Below are positions 44,538-57,400 of a stretch of 64,000 nt of DNA, in pieces. Location of the stretch: NCBI GenBank assembly GCA_003427395.1, contig BFEA01000022.1, forward strand, positions 193,486-257,485, in the 5' to 3' direction. The notes under the pieces were generated by a model that saw only the letters and a program-made list of their open reading frames with translations, did no database searches and was not told the DNA's origin. The DNA comes from Chara braunii. Taxonomy: Eukaryota; Streptophyta; Charophyceae; Charales; Characeae. Each line of letters starts with the position of its first letter. The first letter of the stretch is position 1. Position numbers and translations under genes: made by a program.

Positions 44538-44879
44538 TTGAAGCTTCTGGAAGCGGTTTCAGGTCCCCCCATCCAAGTACCCAACACCCGTATGAAGCAG
44601 TTGAAAATGACCTGAAAATATAGGCATTTGTTAACCTTCTCTCTCTGGTAGCTCTTGGACTTTCTCAGGACTGCGCGACTCCTTTTGCACTAATGTCGGT
44701 TGGAATGACGAGGCCTAGCAACCTACCGGACTGCTAGGATGGATTGGCCTACTGGACTCTGCAGCAGCTAGCATACAAATGGGCCTATCGGTTGGGATGA
44801 TGACCCATGGGCCACATGACTTCGGGAATTCTGGGACCAGGACTAGGACTCAAGCTCAATAATGCATGAAATCCGCACG

Positions 44880-44883
<4 letters not shown>

Positions 44884-44968
<85 letters not shown>

Positions 44969-44969
44969 N

Positions 44970-45022
<53 letters not shown>
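44884..45022. repeat. (GA)n microsatellite with a single N
   Basis: A near-pure GA run of about 138 bases with one N at 44,969, which probably marks a contig join; the real length is uncertain. Confidence 0.96.
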
Positions 45023-45026
<4 letters not shown>

Positions 45027-47034
45027 AACTCACTTTCACATAGAAGTCAGGGGGCTTCAGTGTGTCAAAGAAGTGTTTCCAGCCTTTGCCGCATAGGACT
45101 TGGACCTAGTGGAAAGGGGGCAGAAACCAGCCAAAATTGAACACAGAGCTACTGCGTTAGAACCTATTGCAATCAACCCACTTCTCAAGCTCACCACTCA
45201 ACAATTCGCATGCATGAGCTCCACAACAAAACTCAAAAGATAAGTCAATGAACAGGGAGGAAAGGATGATAATAATACCATTAATTGACAAAGGTTGATA
45301 ATAGTACCATTAATTAACAACCAAAGATTACGGAGTTGATCTTCTCCCTCCTCAACCCCGGAATTTTCATGTCCAATCACTTATTCTCTCTGCCGAATGA
45401 GTCTCTCAGTCCAACCAACGCCAGGCTCTGCTTCTGTCTCACTACACCCAACCGAAATCTCTCTTCTACCATTCCCTCCTCAAGCACCTCTTATTCCAAG
45501 CAGCAATGCCGCATACCTCAAGCAAGAGAGAAGCCAACAACAATGCAGAGCATCAGCCACGGGACAATCTCCCACAAGCAAGTTCTCACCTCCAACCTTC
45601 TGTCCTCACTCTCTCATCTACAGCTATGGAGCCACCCGACTCCCCTGCTCTACCGGCAGCCTCCTCTCATCCATGGCTGCCTCCCCTATCTCTGTTCTTC
45701 TGACTTATGCAAGGTAGTCTCCTCCAGCATGCCAGCTCCAGCTTCACCTTGCCCAGGCAGAAGGAATACTGAACTGAGTCATGGCCTTTCTTTTGTAAAG
45801 TTGACTCAGCTTTGGCGTGCCTCAGGTTGCCTCCTTGAATGGCTGAAATTTTCTCGACCTGTGCAGCGAGCATATGGTTGCGGCCTGTGTGTGCCTCGTC
45901 TGAGCGAGTGTGGATGCTTCTGGAAACTGTGATGAGCCCTTGGATTCTATGTGATCTGTAGCTGAGTTTGCCTTGTGGGAAAATCTTCGACTCTTGCTCT
46001 ACTGTGCCCAGGTTGGGCCTGACTGTCGACTTTCCTCAGGCCTGGGAGGCTGGGACATTTTTTCCAGGCCCTGGGGTTGTTTTCGAGGCCCCGTACCCGT
46101 CTGTTTGATCTGATAGACCCTTCTTCGACAACTCCTGATTCTCCTGGCCCTAGACAGGGATTCTTGACCCTGGAACTCGGACTCGGACTTGGGAGACACG
46201 AGCCTATACTCAATTCTAAGGCCCCTTGGCTTGTGCTTATCACAATATGTAAACCTCGAGGAGTTCGTCCTCCGGAATTGCACAAGGTGAAAGCTAATAG
46301 TGCTAGGCAGCTTGTCCTGCTGATCATACTCTCATGGGTTCAAATTTGCTCTCACTAGCACACATTAGCATATCAGCTGCAGGTCCGTACTTAATATCTC
46401 GGACAGTAAATTGGAGAGAATGAAAAGACTGGTAATAGAGAGACTGAAGAGTATATAACTAACTGTACATTCGTCACACACTCCAGATACAGTATGCCAC
46501 ACTCTGGTTCACTCAAACATTTTCCACTGAAGCTCAGCTATTGGACCCATCCCTTCACTACAACAGATCACATGCCTTCATTGAGCTTGGTGACCACAAT
46601 GAGCCTTCTGATAGTCCCTCATGTACGCTTGTACACGTAGGCCCACACAACATCAATGTTGCATCATACAGGCGAGAAAAATAACTCCTTGCTTTTGCAC
46701 ACATGCTCACAAAACCCTGGGACACACACTATAGCAGGCATTTGAACAGGTTTGATAGTTGTAGCAGCATGTGGCCAGGGAAGACTTTAGGATTGTAGTA
46801 CGATCTTTCTCGGCCGAAGTCCAGGCCTTCGGCCTCTTTTCCACACCGTCGAATGTCAGCAGGGCGTGTTCTAGGGCTATGGGGTTCGGGGTTATTGTGG
46901 AGCACATCTCTGTCGCCCCCTCTTGTCTCCATCATGTTTTTCGGGTTCTCTCTGAGCTACCTTTTGTTTGTTTTATCTAGGGCTTCACTTTCAGTAAGTA
47001 GGGCATGCTGCAAGGTCTGGGCCTTGCTCCTTTC

Positions 47035-48033
47035 TGTGAGGATCTGGGTCCTCGGCAGGCCTAAGGGGCCCCTGCTGCAAATGTGCCCGCCCTAAGTGAA
47101 GGTGGGCCTAACAAATCACGAGAGGCCCTAAGCTGTCAAATTCGTATTTGGGGTCCAGGCAGTTTCGTCACGCCAGTTGGTTGAGGAAACACAGGCCGAG
47201 CAGCAAGGAAATTCCACGACCTTCTAGGCTTTTCCGAAAGAGCAGGCCCTGGGCGAGATTCGCAGCCTCATACACAGAAAGTTGGGAGGCCCAACTGAAT
47301 GAGGCCCAGTGGCTGCACCAGAGGCGCAGCATCCTGGGGCCTACCGGAAGCTTCTGGGCCCAGGCCCAGACCAGTCAGGCTGCGAAGGCAGGCAGACTCT
47401 TTCCATATAGGAAAGAGCTCGTTGCCTGGAGCCGCATTCACACACTTGCATGCCTAGCGATGGCGCTGCTGGAGCGAGCGCTCGCGGACTGCTACTGGAG
47501 CTGAGAGGCAAGGCGTGGGCACGTGCGGTCGTGTGAAGGAGGGCACTGCTGAGGGCAGCGCCATAGCCCAGCCACCATAGCTGGCGGGCTTGGACTACAG
47601 TGAGGCGCAGGGGTGGTCTTCGGGTGTACAGAGGGAAAACGTGGGTGTAAGACGAGGGAGAGAGAGAGAGAAGGATGATGATGATGATAATGTGAGGGCA
47701 CATACCTGGTATTGGTGAAGGTCTGCTACTGGCAACTTCTTCAAGTACTTCGTTGGCTGCTGACGTCAACAGTTGCATTGTCAATTAGTAGGCTACTAGT
47801 AGCTGGGTAGGGAGTAGGCTGGGCGCCGAGCGCCAAGTACGGAGAAGGACCTGGATACATATGTTGGTGGTGGCGAGAGCAAGCTCTCATTGACATTGGT
47901 TTCCAGTGTTACGATTCTCCATTGGTGACATATTGGTGCAATGCTGCTTTCTGAGCACGGTGATACGATCTGGCTTTCAATGTGATTGTGCAATCTGAAT
48001 ATTGTCATCTCGCTTCTGTTCATTTTCCTTGCA
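47035..48033 (+). repeat. 5' LTR of family-1 element E
   Basis: Begins TGTGAGGATCTGGGTCCTC and ends ...TTCCTTGCA three bases before the PBS, 999 bp. It matches 62,636-63,549 as a direct repeat and shares CCTAAGTGAAGGYGGGCC and ends with A's LTRs. A GATGAT microsatellite near 47,675 differs in length between the two LTRs. The five bases before it are CTTTC; the matching 3' duplication cannot be tested because the 3' LTR is broken. Confidence 0.9.
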
Positions 48034-48036
48034 ATT

Positions 48037-48055
48037 TGGTATCGGAGCTGGTTCG
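48037..48055 (+). other. Primer binding site of element E
   Basis: TGGTATCGGAGCTGGTTCG, three bases (ATT) after the LTR, resembles the initiator tRNA-Met complement and nearly equals the A and third-copy sites. Confidence 0.8.
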
Positions 48056-49339
48056 AACTGCGCTCATTGGCTCTTCGCAATAGCTGCGCGGTGCTTCACA
48101 TGAGGTGTGGGGCAGTGATAAGGCTTGGGCGTTGGACGTAAGGCGGCCCAGGGTCGTGTGGGCGCGCCAGGAAGCTATGTGGTGACATTAGGGGTGTACG
48201 CAGGATGATGAAAGCTCGCTGATGTGGCATTTAAGCTGAGGTGGAACTGCATTCTGCTGTTGGTTGTGTCGAGGCAAAGACCGGTCATCATAAATGCACA
48301 TCAGGTTGCCGGTGAGAAATCTGTTGTTGGGGGCAGCATTATGAGGTACGTTGCTCTCTTCCTTATCTACCCTCTTCGTTACTGCTTACCGTGAGGAAGT
48401 GAGTCTAGTCTTGAGAGTCCTCTCAATGTGAGGCGTCGCAAGCGCTCAACCTTGAGAGTCGACATTCTTCCTGGGCAGCAAGCTGGTGGGAGACGGGCGT
48501 AGCCTCTGAAGGGCCCTGGACGAAGCACTCGGGTCACTGTCACCATGCCAACCCGCTGGGACTAGTACACGCATGCTTTGCCGTAAGTCCTTGGTTCTGC
48601 TGCTGCGCAACAGAGGTCATGCAGGGCATGCCAGCCCCTTGAACAGACGCTTTAAATATTTCTGGCCGGGACTCGGTGTTGATTCTGGCTGTGATCGTCG
48701 TCCTGTCTGCGACGTTAAATAATTCATGAGGAGTTACGGGGGATCTCCTTAAATGCCTCCTGATCAGCCAGATCAAACCGGGTGTAAGGCTCGTTGCATG
48801 CGAGGATAAATAAAGTGCAGGGGCTGGCAGGTTCGGCGTTGACTTGGGGCACAGGGGTGGGCGGGATTGCACACCTTTAGACACGCTGCTCAACCAGATG
48901 CCTAGGAACGTCGATACAAAGTGCTTACTCAAGAGGGATACAGGGAAAGGGTTGGATTCCGGCAACTGTTCGCCGTGGCATTAATTAGATAAACTGCCAT
49001 TCAGCATACATCTCTGCAGGGAACATTATTTTTATTTTTGATTATTTAGTTGTTACGGACTTGTCTAACAATTGACAGACAGCTGCAGATAGAGTAGTAT
49101 ATTCTTTGCTGCATTGCAATCTGTATTAGAGTAATCAAAAAATAGAATTAACATTCCCTGTAGGATCTGACATTGGTTGGCACCTAACTACGTAACTGTT
49201 TTTGTCCAGGCCGACCGAAGTTAGTTGTGTATCATACTCAGTTGTGTATCATACTCAGTTGTGTATCATACTCAGTTGTATGTCATGCTGCGGTAGGATT
49301 CAATGTGGATTCTAGTTTAGATCACACGCATTGTAGCTC
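48056..49339 (+). other. Leader of element E
   Basis: About 1.28 kb without a sense-strand gene. About 48,190-48,970 is homologous to A's leader in the same element orientation. A frame antisense to the element (48,540-48,965) contains LIWLIRRHL..SP and ELFNVAD. A 17-18 bp repeat (CAGTTGTGTATCATACT) occurs in tandem at 49,222-49,275. It is shorter than A's leader because the GTTACAGGG region is missing. Confidence 0.75.
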
Positions 49340-50680
49340 ATGAGTGATGCAAGCACGAGTGAGGAGTTGTTAGTGGACGACCTTAGGGTCACTCGAAGAA
49401 CTGCTCTCAGTTGACCCTTGACTTTCCTAGAGTTAGGTCCAGGGGACGAGAGGAGACTGTGGAGAGAGGCTAGGGAGAGGGCAACAGCGAGGAGAGCGAG
49501 GGACGCTGAGGCCAGCGCCAGGTCTAGAACTATAGCTAGCACAAGTGCAACCATGGCCACCTCCTCCATGTCGCAGGCCTCTTCACAGGTCACTTCGTCA
49601 GGAGTCTGCCAGAGTGGTTCTCAAGCTTCCATCAGCCAGAGTGTTGGCTCGCAAGTCAGCCAACAGGCTCAACTCACGCCGAAGGATTATAAAATCCTCC
49701 AACCAGAAGAACTTCAGGATGAGCTACGACGGCAATTGGATGAGGCATCAGAGAGAAGAAGGAGAGCAATAATGAGAAAAGCTAGACTAGGTAGTAGATT
49801 GCAGGAACTAGGCAAGCTAGAGGCACTAGATGAGTCCACACTTGATCCCGCTATGCAAGCACTGCGGAATTCGCTCCTATGTGTGGCGGAGACGCAGGTT
49901 GTTCAATAGGAAGTGTTGGCTGAACTAGTGGCAGGCCAGAAACGAATTCTAGTTGCACTTCAGGTTCCTCGTATAGTGATGAGGCAGCCTCAGTTTGTTG
50001 TAGCTCCCCCATCGGTTGCGGGTCCATCAATGACGTCGTCGTCGTTTGGGCCCTCATTCTCACCTATGTTTGGCATGCCTCCTCTAGGTGGTTATGTGGC
50101 GATTAGTGGTCCGATCCTTAAAACAGTGGTTACTACAGCCCCACTATCAAGTCAGGCCCAAATTAGTGTGCAACCTGTTTCGATGGCTATGCAGCCACTG
50201 CAGCAATCTCTTGGGCCAATGCAGCCTATGCAGTGGATGCCCAAAATACCCTTGCTGAGTCTTAAGCCCTTCTCTGGCGACAGGAAGAAGGATGAGGACT
50301 TGGATACCTGGGTGAGGACGGTGCCTACCTATGTGAGGCACAAGCTCACCGGAGCAAGAAGTTGTAGTGGCTGCCTCCTTTCTAGAAGGGTCTGCAGCCC
50401 GCTGGTTGAATGGCCTTGTGCAGCAGCAGGGCTACGGTCAGAACTTCGATGCCTGGGCCCAGGCCCATACATTGGAAGACTTTGTACGGTCCGTGTATAA
50501 TAGGTGGCATAACCCTCAAAGGGCTCAAAACGTCATAGACGCGATCAACAATCTTTGTGCCAGAAGGTACAAGAATGTTCGTGAGCTCACGGATACCGTA
50601 GAACGTCTGCTCGTGGTACCTGGTGTGCGCTTTGACCAGCAGGTACTCCTCACGGATTACCTAAGATGTCTGCCTTCATA
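49340..50680 (+). pseudogene. gag: Gag capsid (element E)
   Basis: ATG at 49,340 (MSDASTSEELLVDDLRVTRR) fits A's gag start. TGA near 49,412 and TAG at 49,907 interrupt an otherwise single frame with a charged helix (ELRRQLDEASERRRRAIMRK), a Met/Pro/Gln-rich region and the capsid start (KPFSGDRKKDEDLDTWVRTV). A one-base insertion near 50,345 shifts to the frame of FLEGSAARWLNGLVQQQ, YNRWHNPQRAQNVIDAI and VRFDQQVLLTDYLRCLPS. The fold and length follow element A. The capsid would form cytoplasmic particles; this copy is broken. Confidence 0.8.
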
Positions 50681-50689
50681 GGTTAGGAC

Positions 50690-51136
50690 AAAGTTGGTGG
50701 ATGAGGCCTATGTCGAACAACACAACTTTGCTTCCTTCAACAAGAAGGCCTTAGATATAGAGGCAAAACTGGGTCCGTGCATCAGAGTCACGGAGATGGT
50801 ACGAAAAAAAGGCTCCCCCAGGACTGGAAGAAGAAAGGGCAACTAATGTTCGTCGACCACGATGGTCAGGCGACAAAAAATGACGACTTCCCAAACCTTG
50901 AGGAGGAGACAGAGCATGATGGGGCCAGCGAGACTTCGGATGAGGGAGTCATGGCACCCATCAAAGAAAAGGCTAGGGGGACCAGGAAGAAGAAGGTAGG
51001 CTGGTCTACAGGTCAGGGCGACCAAGGAACGCCCGCATGGGTGAAACTTGGTTTAGAGTATGAGGTGTCAGACCCACCGACGCTGTGTTCGAGAGATGTG
51101 TCTGAGGCCCTAGAAGAGTTAGAGACTAAGTGGTGA
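50690..51136 (+). pseudogene. gag: Gag C-terminal region and linker without zinc knuckle (element E)
   Basis: From KLVDEAYVEQHNFASFNKKA (about 50,695) to LPQDWKKKGQLMFVDHDGQA, an acidic patch, a basic patch (KARGTRKKKVGW), TPAWVKLGLEYEV and CSRDVSEALEELETKW. Compared with A, the stretch that should hold the CCHC knuckle, between TPAW...GL and the linker, is deleted. A TGA follows ETKW. Confidence 0.68.
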
Positions 51137-51163
51137 GGGAAGGACCCACGAGACTCTTGGGCG

Positions 51164-51754
51164 ATGATCAGTAGAGGTCCAAAAGGTGAACACTTCGTGG
51201 TAGAGGTTGATGTAGGTGGCCGCAAGGTGGAGGCCTTCGCAGACATAGGCTCTACACGAAACTTCATCAGCCGTGCTTGTGTGGATAGACTGCGCTTAGG
51301 GGACCAAGTGCAACGGCTTAGCAGAACTGTAGCTTCTACGCTAGCCAACAAGCACCAGATGGTAGTTAAAGACTATGGCAAGGACGTAGTCTGTTCCTTC
51401 TTTTATGGAGAAGGGGAAGTGAGACATAAAATCTCATTCCTCGTCAGCTACGAACTGCCCTTCGATATGCTACTAGGCATGTACTACCTTGAGGTTGCTC
51501 AACCTCAGTTCGATTGGGATAGAAAGGTGTTGTTACACAAGCTGCCAAATGGTAGGACCGTTAGACTGCAGAAGTTTAAAGCTAGCAGTCTAGTGGAAAA
51601 CTACGGCTGCATGTGTGCCTCCTCTTTCTATAACTATTATAAGCAGAATCGCGAGGAGGGCATGTATCTAGTCTTTGTCTCTGAAAAAGGGGAGGCCGTT
51701 AAAGCACCCCCAAAGATAGAATCAGTCGTCGCGCAATATTTCGACCTTTTTTAG
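51164..51754 (+). pseudogene. Aspartic protease with D-I-G active site (element E)
   Basis: Open for 196 codons. FVVEVDVGGRKVEAFADIGS followed by TRNFIS is the active site, with Asp-Ile-Gly in place of Asp-Thr/Ser-Gly; RTVASTLANKHQMVVKDYGK follows, then DMLLGMYYLEVAQPQFDWDR as the second conserved block, and a tail to the RT (VAQYFDLF then TAG at 51,752). Element A has the same D-I-G with a different Ile codon. The protease would process Gag-Pol. Apart from the active site it looks well preserved. Confidence 0.85.
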
Positions 51755-51930
51755 GAGCCCACAGGTGTGGTAGAAAGGGAGGTGGTCCATGCGATAAAGG
51801 TTGTCCCAGGTAGCAAGGTGCCTAGAGAGCGAATCTATAGGATGTCTCCTGCGGAGTTGGATGAGCTCCGCCGCTAGCTCAAGGAGCTCATAGAAAAGGG
51901 ATGGATTCGGCCTAGTACCTCCCCTTACGG
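51755..51930 (+). pseudogene. Reverse transcriptase, 5' part (element E)
   Basis: Directly continues the protease frame: EPTGVVEREVVHAIKVVPGS, RIYRMSPAELDELRR, then TAG near 51,876 (Gln in A), then LKELIEKGWIRPSTSPYG. The gene is cut here by the insertion and resumes at 59,786 with the next codons of the same motif ([11 protein letters not shown]). Confidence 0.85.
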
Positions 51931-52834
51931 TGTCGGAGGGCACGGTGTCCCGGCCCTCCGCTGCTTGCCAGGCACCCACTCACTTACTGCTGTGAGCCTA
52001 GTGCCAGATTGCAGGGTCGTGCGAAACTGACAGGCCCTGATACTGAGTTTTCCAGCGGAACCGCGCAGGTTCAGTGTTCGATTACGGTAAAGCGCTACGG
52101 GTCTGTGGCCTGGGTAGTCACTGGACACGACCACACGAAGGTAGGGGCTGCGGTCTTTTTCGCTGCATAACCGGACGGACATTCGTTCACACACCGCTGT
52201 GCACGAGGGTTTGCCCTCATACCTTCGTTGCAAACCTGGTACCAGTTCGCGGGGTCATGCTGAATCAGCAGGGCCGGTTTCGGGTTTTAGTGGTACGGTG
52301 CGGGTTCGGTGCTCTACCTTGCTACAGGCCAGCCCGCAGCTCAGATGATCGTCGGGTCCCAATGGTTGTGATCTGGACCAGAGGCAAGGGTGTGATAGCG
52401 GTAGTCCGCGCATTTTTCTCAACCGCGTGCTGGACCCCTATAGCTGGGTTATGGGGTAGGTGCAGTGGCGACGGTCACCGTTAGGAGGAAAATGCAAAAG
52501 GAAAAGAAAAGGGAAAAAGTTGAGCGTCGAGCTTTGGATCGTTGTCCTGGCATTTTGGTGTCTGATGGTTTAGCGAGGTCGCAGCGCAAGAGAACTTCGA
52601 AACGCCATTTTCCCTTTTTTACTATTATTATTGTTACTATTAATATCGCTAGGCTTTCTTCGAGTCTTTTCGGCCCACTATTTCGTGGGAAGGCCAACGG
52701 CTCGAATAATGAGTGCAGTGGTGGTCTGCGGCCAGACGGCCCGACCTTTCGCGTATACCGCCTGTGGATGGTCTGTCCGGCTGGGCGCCGCGCAGTGGGA
52801 TCCCAAAAGAGGGGCAACCCGCGGCCGCATTGGT

Positions 52835-52877
52835 AGGAGGCTTATCACTCTCCGCGGAGAATCATAAGCCCCCTCCT
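52835..52877. repeat. Hairpin in the 7.9 kb insertion
   Basis: AGGAGG-CTTATCACTCTCCG is mirrored by CGGAGAATCATAAGCC-CCCTCCT with two extra bases in one arm and about three mismatches; the centre is CCGCGG. A strong extruding or RNA stem is possible. Confidence 0.85.
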
Positions 52878-53470
52878 TGCCATCGGACACGAGTACCCGT
52901 CAGGGAATAGGCCAGCAGGCACGTTTTGAGGGAAGGGAATCGCTCATCAGTTTTCCATTATGGGACGCCGCACCAAACCTGGATCACTTCACCACCAAAG
53001 CGACCGTTGGGGTTCGGCCCTTGCTTTCTTTCTTCGTTCTACTCGTCGCGCGGAAATTTGAAAAGTAAATGTTTCTCCTTTTCCTGTTTGTTTTATCCTA
53101 TTTTATTGGCTTATGAATTACAAATTATTAAAACGCAGAACGCTGAGAGTCACTTGAATCCCTCGTTTAGAGCGCTAGGATCGGGGTGGGCGGCGATCTT
53201 ATACAAGAGAGAGAGACGAGCTTCCGACAACCAGGGTATGAGCAGTCTTGCCGTGCCGGTTGTGGGCAGGCTAGTGGGAGGACCATGCTGCAGTGTGGGC
53301 GTAAGGCAGTCCTGTCTGCGCGTGAGTGCATAAACTGTTAAGGCCTGACTATTCTGAGTGTGGGTAGCCTGGTATCCGCTGTCACTTCGGGAGGGCTCGC
53401 TATGGTGCAGAGCAACGGACTATACGGCTATAGGCCGAGATGCATCTAGTCTCTCTTCAGGTGGGAGCGG

Positions 53471-53872
53471 ATGTCGGGAGATGGGCCTACAGTGACGACT
53501 ATACTAGACTATAGCTATAGCAGACAGGAGGCAAAGCTAAAGATAAGCGTAGAAGGCGGGAGAGAAGAAGAGATGAGAGCGGACCCAGGCCTGCAGAGGG
53601 CGATTACTGAGGCTAGGGACCGCGCAGAAAGAAGGTGCATGCGGGATGGGGTCACAGGCGAGATAAGAGTGACTGCCGCATACCTGGACGGGGGAACCTC
53701 CACTGACATGGTGGAACGGGAACAGCAACACTTGGACCGTGATGCAGAGGCAGAAAGTGAGTCAAGTGATCGAGAGGCCATGACACAGTCCTGGCACGGA
53801 CTGGACCAGGTCCGCAGGAACCACCCTCAGGCGAGGCCAGTTGAGGACGGCACAAAGGCCAGCTCATGGTGA
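53471..53872 (+). CDS. Hypothetical open frame, 133 codons
   Basis: Inside the 7.9 kb insertion. Charged, with REEEMRADPGLQRAITEARD, then TGEIRVTAAYLDGGTSTDMV and a Ser/Glu/Asp-rich end. No motif, signal peptide or membrane segment recognised. GC-rich sequence makes chance open frames of this length common. Confidence 0.2.
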   Translation: MSGDGPTVTTILDYSYSRQEAKLKISVEGGREEEMRADPGLQRAITEARDRAERRCMRDGVTGEIRVTAAYLDGGTSTDMVEREQQHLDRDAEAESESSDREAMTQSWHGLDQVRRNHPQARPVEDGTKASSW

Positions 53873-54345
53873 CGGGAGGATCAGGCCCGCTAGACGGAGG
53901 TCAATGGGGAAAAGAAACGGTTACGAGAGGAGTGGTGCAAGGGGGGGTTGGCTAATTCAGAGCCGCGGACGCGCTGCTCGTTGACGTCACCTCTAAGAAA
54001 GAGCGGTCGAGGGGGGGGGAAGTGCGTGTTCAAGAAGAGAAGAGTTGTGGGGACAGAGAACTACTGTGGGTATTTACTTAACCTGGCTGGGGCGGCTAGA
54101 TCTCCTCTCTCACGGTGTCTGAGTAGCTGCCTTCGGGGTTCGTGGCGTGCATGGCTCAGGCCACGCTGAAGCTGGTGCACGACGGAGGTCGAACTCCTGT
54201 GAGGTGTCTGTGGGTGAATAACTGTTGATGCCACTGGCTATGGCTGTTTCCTTCCCCTATTACGCTCAGCCTCCTCGTGGTCAACAGATGAAGATCGGTA
54301 CCATGTCCGATAGTGTATTTTCCTTTCCTTTTTTTTTTTTTTTTT

Positions 54346-54468
54346 GTCAGTATGTGATGACAGGAGAGAGCTCTAGTGAGACGTATAAGGGAAACAATTT
54401 TTTTTTTTGTTTTGTTTTGTCAGTATGTGATGACAGGAGAGAGCTCTAGTGAGACGTATAAGGGAAAC
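54346..54468. repeat. Exact 50 bp repeat with poly-T linker
   Basis: GTCAGTATGTGATGACAGGA continuing to AAGGGAAAC (50 bases) is identical at 54,346-54,395 and 54,419-54,468, each preceded by a T-rich run. The period is 73. Full identity suggests a recent duplication or an assembly effect at poly-T. Confidence 0.92.
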
Positions 54469-57400
54469 GAACACTAGGAAGAGCTAGTTGTGAGAAGGAG
54501 GGAGGCTTTAGGGGGTGTAACAAAAGTTCACTCGTTGCTGCTGACACTTACCTTTACCCGTGGTGATGATACCGGGGGGGGGGGGGGCGCTGAGCACCTA
54601 TGACATGCTCCGTTGAGTAAAGAGGTCTCGTACGTACGCCAGTCAAGAGTTGGCGAGTAGAAGTCAGACTAGATGAGGCGGGTTATTTTAAGGGGGGAAT
54701 CCTGTAAGACGCGAGAGACTGGTCGACATAGAAAGCATTCTAGTAGACTCTAACATGCTCTGAAGTTGGATCGCCTCACCTGTGTAATGGCCATCTGAGT
54801 GTGTTTGCTGGAGATACATCGCTTGCTGGCCATCAAGAGATGCGTGATGGTTGGAGAGAGGCCAGAGCTACGATTGAGAGATGAAGGAAACTGGTAATTG
54901 GAGATGTGTGTTGACGATGAGCGGCACGCCCCTGTGGCAAGAATAGTAACTAGAGACGATCTGTAAAATTGGGCAAGCAACATTGACAAGCACTGGCAAT
55001 CGTCACGATCAGTAGCTCACTCAGCTACAATTATAGTGATGGGGGTACCGTTTATGAGAAGCTCAAAAAAAAAAGGGACTCATCTGTTGTAGGTCGGGAC
55101 GTTCAGACAGCCAAAGTACTCTCTTTCTCTTGCTAGCAAGTTGGGGTAGATGGCAACTATTCCAAGCGCATCCAATCTTTACCAACTCCTGAGTATTGTA
55201 TTGTTAGACTAAGCAATAACTCTCCCCTTACAGGCTAGCATTGAACTTTGCAGTCAGATTAACGAAACGTAGCTGGCAGTCGCCGTGAGTGACAGTCTGG
55301 CAGTGACGCTCACTAGGATCAAAAGTACTACCTGGCTAGCGGGGTCTGTCTCATGGATGTGGATCGTGAAGGCAAGAGACTTTCCAAGAACGAGCAGTTA
55401 AGGCGACTGTGCGGATAAGGTTACTAAAATTCTCTCGAATTTCATTCCCTGTTTCTCATGTCAGTACAGAAGTAGCTTGAGCGATTTGGACTTCCCAAGC
55501 CTCTCGCCCAGGCGGTGTCTGTCGCCTTTGGGAAACGAGTCAACCGGCATGTAGTGGGGAAAGAGAGGTTGAAGCCCCTATGCACTATTAGTAGGACAAG
55601 AAAAGTTTCGTGCTGCGCAAGATTGCATGTTTGCGGGTTAGACTCATGCTAAACGATGACTAAAGAAAAGAGAGAAAGGGATAAGGATAAGAGACGACTT
55701 GATTATGATCGACTCTTCAATTTCTCTCTCGCTTTCTTTTTTTTTGTTGTTGTTCCACTCGAATGCGGCGAAAGTGAGCAATGGAGACGTGACGATAATG
55801 TGGTTTAAAATCACGGCTAACGGAGCAAGTACTGAGAATGATGACTGGGCCTGTGCTCAAGCCTCTGAGTAGGTGCTCGACATGCATGTAATAACTGAAT
55901 AAAAGACCCTATTCTGAGGTGTTTTGTCTGCAACTTGGCAAAGTTCGATCGGCGAACAAACGCTTGATAATAGATTCCAAAACGATTGCCTTATGCGGCA
56001 CGTGAATGAGTTAACCAGAACCCGTATCTTCATGTATTTTGTTGTGATGCGAGACTGAGTTTATTTAACAGTTTCCTATGTGGATAGACTCTCATGATTA
56101 CTGAATCTCATCCGATGGTACCCATGTTACCAGTTCGTGGGAAGCCAACGAATCAGCACTCCGATTAAGTTTGGCGAGCTTGATGATGAGCGTCAAACCC
56201 GTACGCTTGTCTGCCAAAGCTCTAGACTGCTAATCAAAGGACTGTGCAAAGTGGATATCTCTTCCTGGGTGAGGGGAGAGCGTCATGTGGGGAAGAAGGG
56301 GAAACACTTAGAGGTTTCCAACCCACCTCTTAACTCATTGGCATTCCCTTTAATTGATAACTATTCCTCTCTTCGAGTTTGTTTCTTAATCAACGGCGAC
56401 TGGTTTAACAGTGATAATAATGAAAGAGCTATCTTGACATGATTAAACGAGTGTTGCATTTGCCTCTAGTCAGGGCAAGTAAGGGTGTCTATTTTGGCTA
56501 TTTGATGAGAGGGTTTAGTGGATGAAACTCGCTGCGCTGTGCTATATCCCGTTGATGGGGAAAAGGAAGACGATGAGAAGAGTTGCTTACCTCTTGGCAA
56601 AGTTCTTGCTAGACGACGACTAAAGGACCTTGTTCTGCCTGGCGTACGAACGAGCGTGTGTTAACCTTTCCCGTATTCCGTGGCGGTGAATAAACAGGTG
56701 ATGTTGAACAAAGGAAATTTTGTGCTACGCATGGGATTAGAGGAAAGAAAAATAAAAGGGAGGAACGCTTGATTGGACCTGGATGTCATAAACGAATCAG
56801 TAATCTGACCGAGCTGCGCTCGTGTGCCACTATTATCGACACCATGTTGTGTTGAGTACGGACGAGAAACGAGTAGTATGCATGGGGTCTCGACTAGTGT
56901 TAATCGTAAACTGCATTCTACACTTGGATGTTTCAATGAATACTTGATCCTGAGTGAGAACACTCATGCTCACGGCTGTGACGTCAAGTACAGAGTGACC
57001 TTGCAAGTAGACCCAATTGGTAGAACTCGATTAAATCTAACGCCCTAATCTCCCTTGATGAGAGTGGTCAGGGGCATGATATGTGGAATATGAACCAGCC
57101 ATGCATCTAGGGTGATTTGAGCTGCGGGTGAGCTGCCTGAGATGAAAAGCACTGTGCGATTCCGTTACGCTTGAGAAGTCTCGGTACCTGCCTTATCTGG
57201 GTTCTCAGAGCACTCTTCTATAGCCGTGAATGTTTTGGTTCTGATGGTATGGTACTCGATGTTGCACGTACGATTACCTCTTTGGAACGTGGACTACCCC
57301 CGGTCAACTCTAGCCACACGCCATCCAATCAGGAAAGCCAATCTCGAGTAAACTATTGCCTGCCGTAGAAGGGCAAAAACTATCTGAATTATTTGAGACA

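Larger units (their letters stand above)
43871..47034. other. No confident gene; hairpin, microsatellite and weak open frames
   Basis: The interval between the Penelope-like element and element E. It contains the hairpin at 44,474-44,537 and the GA tract at 44,884-45,022. An open frame of 198 codons (45,336-45,932, plus; Ser/Pro/Leu-rich) and one of 126 (45,947-46,327, minus) match nothing I recognise and show low-complexity composition. The final 400 bases flank the LTR of E. Confidence 0.55.

Noticed and set aside
45336-45932. 198-codon frame as a host gene
   Set aside because: Ser/Pro/Leu-rich, no motif, no splice or start context that supports it; kept only as a remark.
47341-47784. Open frame antisense to the 5' LTR of E, with a similar one at 63,001-63,381
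   Set aside because: The two are similar only because the LTRs are near-identical copies; the product is low-complexity with an Ile run from the GATGAT microsatellite.
52074-52484. 136-codon frame in the insertion
   Set aside because: It spans a degenerate 233 bp tandem repeat and shows no protein-like motif.
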